Source: Bacteroidales bacterium UBA7009
GTDB lineage: Bacteria; Bacteroidota; Bacteroidia; Bacteroidales; Paludibacteraceae
Length of the DNA stretch: 17,620 nt
NCBI GenBank assembly: GCA_002449665.1
Contig: DJXH01000035.1
Span: 1 to 17,620 of the forward strand
Reading direction: 5' to 3'
Shown: one piece after another, positions 14,488 to 17,620 of the stretch
Layout: every line of letters starts with the position of its first letter
Numbering within the stretch: the first letter of the stretch is position 1
Notes under the pieces: model-generated
The model's database searches: none
Told to the model about the DNA's origin: nothing
The model's input: only the letters and a program-made list of their open reading frames with translations
Program-made: the position numbers and the translations under genes

Positions 14488-15051
14488 TTACTTCTTGAAG
14501 TATCTGTTGAACAGTCCTTGGAAGCCTGCGCCGTGGCGAGCCTCGTCTTTTGCCATCTCGTGAATAGAGTCGTGTATGGCGTCCAAGTTGAGTGCTTTGG
14601 CTTTCTTGGCAATATCCATCTTGCCTTTGCAAGCACCTTCTTCTGCAAGCATACGTTTCTCCACGTTGGTCTTTGTGTCCCAGACCACTTCACCGAGAAT
14701 CTCGGCTATACGTGCGGCGTGGTCAGCCTCCTCAAAAGCGTAGCGGCGGAAAGCCTCTGCTATCTCGGGGTAGCCTTCTCTGTCAGCCTGACGGCTCATT
14801 GCGAGATACATGCCTACCTCTGAACATTCGCCGGTGAAGTGGCTTTTCAGACCATCGAGTATGAACTTGCCATCCTCGGTGTCGGGTATGGCAGAGGCGA
14901 TGCCGAGTTCGTGTTCGGTTACGAACTGCAGACCGGCGTTCTCTTCCAGTTTCTTAAATTTCTCGCCCGGCACTTTACATTGCGGGCAGCGTTCGGGTGC
15001 GGTATCACCTTCGTGGATATAACCGCATACGGGACAAATCCATTTAGCCAT
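14488..15051 (-). CDS. reverse-type rubrerythrin (rubredoxin domain first)
   Basis: This 187-residue peroxide-scavenging protein has its rubredoxin domain at the N terminus: Cys6-x2-Cys9 and Cys22-x2-Cys25, which would hold one iron. A ferritin-like di-iron four-helix bundle follows, with EEADH (107-111) and DEARH (169-173) and further Glu ligands near 75, 99 and 138. In classical rubrerythrin the order is the reverse. Such reverse rubrerythrins act as NAD(P)H-linked H2O2 reductases in anaerobes, via a rubredoxin reductase. Here it would protect a strict anaerobe from oxygen. It starts 68 bases after the stop of the TPR gene. The gap holds 9-base tandem repeats but no clear TAnnTTTG box. The terminator at 14440-14471 closes it. 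Confidence 0.93.
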   Translation of the reverse strand: MAKWICPVCGYIHEGDTAPERCPQCKVPGEKFKKLEENAGLQFVTEHELGIASAIPDTEDGKFILDGLKSHFTGECSEVGMYLAMSRQADREGYPEIAEAFRRYAFEEADHAARIAEILGEVVWDTKTNVEKRMLAEEGACKGKMDIAKKAKALNLDAIHDSIHEMAKDEARHGAGFQGLFNRYFKK

Positions 15052-15090
15052 AGTTGTAATTTTTTTTTATTGAATAGTTAGTTGTCTTTA

Positions 15091-15117
15091 GTTTTCCTAG
15101 TTTTCCTAGGATTCCTA
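15091..15117. repeat. three tandem 9-base repeats upstream of rubrerythrin
   Basis: GTTTTCCTA occurs at 15091-15099 and 15100-15108, and GGATTCCTA follows at 15109-15117. The array lies 40-66 bases upstream of the rubrerythrin start, so it could be a regulator site or chance. Confidence 0.45.
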
Positions 15118-15119
15118 TT

Positions 15120-17147
15120 TTATTGAAATCTTGTTATTAGGTTGTATGCTTTGTATATGCCGAGTTCGCCGGCTTTGCTCAGGTCTTGTATGCCTTTTTC
15201 CTGTTCGCCGATGTATATATAGGTCAGTCCTCGGTTGAAGTAGGCTTGTGCGAAGTCGGGCTGTCGGTCAATGGCAATGCTGTAGTGTGCGATAGCGTCT
15301 TTGTAGTTCTTTTGTATGCAGAGCATTCCGGCTTTGTTGTAGGCGGCGTAGGCGAAGTCGGGTTGGAGTTGAAGAACGTAGTCGTAGTCTCGCAGCATGA
15401 TGTCGAAGTCCATCTCGGCTTTCCCCGCTGCCTTGCCGGCTTCGTATCGTGTTTGTATCTCGCCGTTGGCAAGTTGATATTCAAGCAGTTTGAATCGCCA
15501 GTTGGCTCGGCAGAAGGTGTATATGGCTGTGGCGGCGGCATCGTAGGTCTTGCCTTTGAGCAGGGTAAGTGCGGCGGTGCAGTCGTCTATTGCGCTTGCG
15601 TAGTCTTGCACCATGGCAAACTCAATGGCGCGTGCAAAATTCAGGTCGGCTGAAGGTGTTTTGTTTATTCTTTCCGTCAGTGCGGTGATATGTTCAAAGT
15701 GGGTGTTGACCATCTCCGGCGTAAGGCTCGTTTCGGTTATGGTGAGCGATATGTCGGCTGGCAGGTGTCGGCTGCGGTTGTAGTCGGCTATGATGTAGTG
15801 GTACAGTGCTTTGTCCGTGTTTTGGCTATAGTAACTTATGCCTACGTTGGGTTCGTTCACTACGTCTGTGTATCTTTTCTGCACGCTGCCTCGTGTTTCG
15901 GATGTGTATTCCGTTGTTTCCTGCACTTCGCTGCCTTCGGCTATGCGGGCTGAGAACTCTTTTCTCGGGTCTTTGCGTTTAGGTCGGGCTTGTGCTGTCA
16001 TTACCTCCGTGTTGGGCAGGCTGTCTTTGGCTGTGGACATAGCGGCTTGCAGGCTGTCTTTGCGCTGCTCAAGAGTGTATGCCGTCTGTCTTAGTGTGAA
16101 TGCCGTCTTTTTCTCTCCGAGTGCGGTATGTGCCTGTGCTGCAAGGTAGTAGGACGGCAGGAAGTAGGGGTAACGGTCTATGAGGATTTGAAAATCTTCC
16201 GCTGCTTCTTTCCACTGTCCGAGTTTGAGTTGTACAACACCTCGTTGGTAGTGCATATCTACTTGGTCGGGTGCAAGTTCGATGGCTTGGTTAAGGTCGT
16301 CAACGGCTCGGTTGAGGTCGCCCACTTCGGCTCGCAGCAGTCCGCGATTATAGTAGCATCCTGCATCTTGGGGGTTGAGGCTCACTGCCTCGTCGAGGTC
16401 GGCGAGTGCGCCTCGGTAGTTGTGCCGGCGGTAGTGGAGTATGCCTCGGTTTATATAGTCGCCTGCCCAGTGTGAGCCAAGGTCGATGGAGCGGTTGAGG
16501 CAGTCGAGGGCTTTGTCGTCTTCGCCGAGATAGAGGTATGTCAGTCCCAGAGCCGACCAGTTGCCGGCGTTCTGCGAGTCGTATTTGACCGTCTGCTCAA
16601 AGGCATCGCGTGCGCAGAGGGTGTCTGTCTGCTGCATACATACTATACCTTTCTCAAAGAGTACCGAAGCGTTTTTAGGCTCACGGTTAAGCAGATAGTC
16701 TATATCTTGCATTGCGCCGGTGTAGTCTTTCTGCGAGGCTCTGACATCTGCCCGCAGCATCATATATGTTTTGTTTTCGGGGGAGAAAGTGAGTGCTTGT
16801 GTGAAGTCGTTTTCCGAGTCGGAGTATCGGTGCAGTTGCCTAAGGACATAGCCGCGTGTGTAGTAGGCACCGTGTTGGAAGGGGTTGCGCTCTATGCTTT
16901 TGTCGCAGTCGTCGAGTGCGCCTGTGTAGTCTTGCAGTTGTATTTTCGCTATCGCCCGCAGCAGGTAAGGCTCTGCCAGATAGGGTTTAAGGCGTATTAC
17001 TTGGTTGAAGTACTGAATGCTTACCACGTAGTCTTCAAAGTACATAGCGTTGCGCCCGATGGCTGTGAGGCGGTCGGTATTGAGTTGGGCAGATGCGCTA
17101 ACGGCGGCGAGAAGCACAACAAGCAATATGGTAATCGTTTTTTTCAA
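15120..17147 (-). CDS. secreted tetratricopeptide-repeat protein
   Basis: The protein has about 675 residues, beginning at a TTG. It starts with a signal peptide (KKTITILLVVLLAAVSASAQ) and then carries about ten TPR units in a row, for example NRGILHYRRHNYRGALADLD and the following repeats. A linker of about 120 residues, predicted low-complexity and charged, separates these from three more TPRs at the C terminus. TPR scaffolds assemble protein complexes; in Bacteroidota, secreted ones are common in the periplasm or at the outer membrane. No partner is suggested by neighbours. The TTG start is chosen because the promoter (17184-17215) lies inside the longer frame opened by an ATG at 17282, so that part is not transcribed. 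A leader of about 30 bases precedes the TTG. Confidence 0.85.
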   Translation of the reverse strand: MKKTITILLVVLLAAVSASAQLNTDRLTAIGRNAMYFEDYVVSIQYFNQVIRLKPYLAEPYLLRAIAKIQLQDYTGALDDCDKSIERNPFQHGAYYTRGYVLRQLHRYSDSENDFTQALTFSPENKTYMMLRADVRASQKDYTGAMQDIDYLLNREPKNASVLFEKGIVCMQQTDTLCARDAFEQTVKYDSQNAGNWSALGLTYLYLGEDDKALDCLNRSIDLGSHWAGDYINRGILHYRRHNYRGALADLDEAVSLNPQDAGCYYNRGLLRAEVGDLNRAVDDLNQAIELAPDQVDMHYQRGVVQLKLGQWKEAAEDFQILIDRYPYFLPSYYLAAQAHTALGEKKTAFTLRQTAYTLEQRKDSLQAAMSTAKDSLPNTEVMTAQARPKRKDPRKEFSARIAEGSEVQETTEYTSETRGSVQKRYTDVVNEPNVGISYYSQNTDKALYHYIIADYNRSRHLPADISLTITETSLTPEMVNTHFEHITALTERINKTPSADLNFARAIEFAMVQDYASAIDDCTAALTLLKGKTYDAAATAIYTFCRANWRFKLLEYQLANGEIQTRYEAGKAAGKAEMDFDIMLRDYDYVLQLQPDFAYAAYNKAGMLCIQKNYKDAIAHYSIAIDRQPDFAQAYFNRGLTYIYIGEQEKGIQDLSKAGELGIYKAYNLITRFQ

Positions 17148-17183
17148 GTGAGGGTTTGTGTCAAATTCACTTTTACCACGCTG

Positions 17184-17215
17184 CAAAAGTACGATATTAA
17201 AGCATAATGTGCAAA
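17184..17215 (-). promoter_or_regulatory. promoter of the secreted TPR gene
   Basis: On the minus strand TTTG (plus 17212-17215), 20 bases, then TACTTTTG (plus 17184-17191) matches the consensus. It lies 37 bases upstream of the TTG start. Confidence 0.75.
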
Positions 17216-17413
17216 TTTTATACCAATTTATTTGTACAATCGGATTTTCCAATCTGTACGCAAAACTTTGTACAAACCTCAACTAATATACAAATCCTCA
17301 ACGCTACGTACAATCTGTTCTTTGCTTTTGACAGGAAGCAAACCATCGCCGACTTCTTGGTATAGAAAGCAAAAACTGTCAAAAATCCGTCAATTTTGAA
17401 ACCACAAAAATAA

Positions 17414-17438
17414 CAGACCGCTGATAATCAGTGGTCTG
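17414..17438 (-). terminator. terminator of the tRNA-Arg transcript
   Basis: CAGACCGCTGA (17414-17424) pairs with TCAGTGGTCTG (17428-17438) with one G-T pair around a TAA loop. On the minus strand a T-rich run follows. It sits 14 bases beyond the tRNA 3' end. Confidence 0.75.
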
Positions 17439-17452
17439 GTATTTTAAGTTAG

Positions 17453-17526
17453 TGATCCATGCAGGATTCAAACCTGCAACCCCCACATCCGTAGTGTGGT
17501 ACTCTATTCAGTTGAGCTAATGGACC
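17453..17526 (-). tRNA. tRNA-Arg (anticodon ACG)
   Basis: Read on the minus strand, the 74-base molecule folds fully. The acceptor GGTCCAT pairs with ATGGATC plus discriminator A. The D stem is GCTC/GAGT, the anticodon stem CCACA/TGTGG with loop CTACGGA, and the T stem GCAGG/CCTGC with loop TTTGAAT. The anticodon is ACG, whose first base is expected to be edited to inosine. CCA is not encoded. Its own terminator follows and a -7 promoter box lies upstream. Confidence 0.96.
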
Positions 17527-17534
17527 CGGAGGTG

Positions 17535-17587
17535 TCTCCGTTAATCGGAGAAACCGGCCTCCGCCGGAAGAGGTTTATCGTACCTCT
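17535..17587 (-). repeat. three tandem hairpins in the tRNA leader
   Basis: TCTCCG (17535-17540) pairs with CGGAGA (17546-17551). CCGGC (17554-17558) pairs with GCCGG (17563-17567). AGAGGT (17569-17574) pairs with ACCTCT (17582-17587). They lie between the -7 box at 17604-17611 and the tRNA. Confidence 0.55.
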
Positions 17588-17603
17588 CTAACGAAATCGG
17601 CTG

Positions 17604-17611
17604 CAAAGGTA
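17604..17611 (-). promoter_or_regulatory. -7 box of the tRNA-Arg promoter
   Basis: TACCTTTG on the minus strand matches TAnnTTTG. Its -33 element would lie just beyond the window, so the call rests on the -7 box and position only. Confidence 0.55.
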
Positions 17612-17620
17612 CTGCTTTTT

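Larger units (their letters stand above)
17148..17452. other. gene-free interval with promoter and a spaced inverted repeat
   Basis: No protein gene is supported. It holds the TPR gene promoter (17184-17215), a spaced inverted repeat TTTTGACAG (17326-17334) / CTGTCAAAA (17376-17384), and the tRNA terminator (17414-17438). I see nothing else definite. Confidence 0.5.

Noticed and set aside
17453..17526. Possible integration site at the tRNA 3' end
   Set aside because: No duplicated tRNA 3' end, integrase or mobile gene is visible in the window.

Overview
The window looks like chromosome from an uncultured or gut-type member of the Bacteroidales (Bacteroidota). Three things point there. Several genes are preceded by the Bacteroidota promoter pattern TTTG-N19-20-TAnnTTTG, and most start codons lack a Shine-Dalgarno sequence. 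Division genes run murC-ftsQ-ftsA-ftsZ. The lifestyle genes also fit: a reverse-type rubrerythrin and secreted proteins ending in a GQxxIIRxGxxYN-type tail. I cannot name a species from the sequence alone.

Layout. Positions 28-884 (minus strand) hold a three-gene toxin-antitoxin module: antitoxin, YoeB/RelE-type toxin, XRE regulator. It has a palindrome over its own promoter. Positions 935-1810 (minus) hold a conserved-looking hypothetical gene broken by an in-frame stop that lies inside a cluster of hairpins, preceded by a long structured leader and its own promoter. Positions 1856-3971 (plus) hold an NhaD-type Na+/H+ antiporter gene followed by a DedA-family membrane protein gene. Positions 3968-9805 (minus) form one compact operon, murC-ftsQ-ftsA-ftsZ followed by a Wzz-like two-TM membrane protein. 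These genes cover the UDP-MurNAc-L-alanine ligase step of peptidoglycan synthesis and the core of the divisome.

Divergently from murC, 9830-10387 (plus) holds a second toxin-antitoxin pair with a YafQ-type toxin. Positions 10423-14415 (plus) hold two related secreted proteins in tandem and a secreted papain-fold aminopeptidase C. Positions 14488-17215 (minus) hold rubrerythrin and a long secreted TPR protein. Positions 17414-17611 (minus) hold tRNA-Arg(ACG) with its terminator and promoter -7 box.

The promoter pattern corrects three starts. MurC must begin at 9765, the TPR protein at a TTG at 17147, and the second secreted protein at 11674. The least explained parts are the broken gene with its nested hairpins and structured leader (about 1310-1760), the secreted paralogue pair beside a secreted peptidase, and the Wzz-like gene at the end of the division operon. 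I do not see a clear case for a wholly new system. The secreted trio and the hairpin-invaded gene are the best candidates for follow-up.
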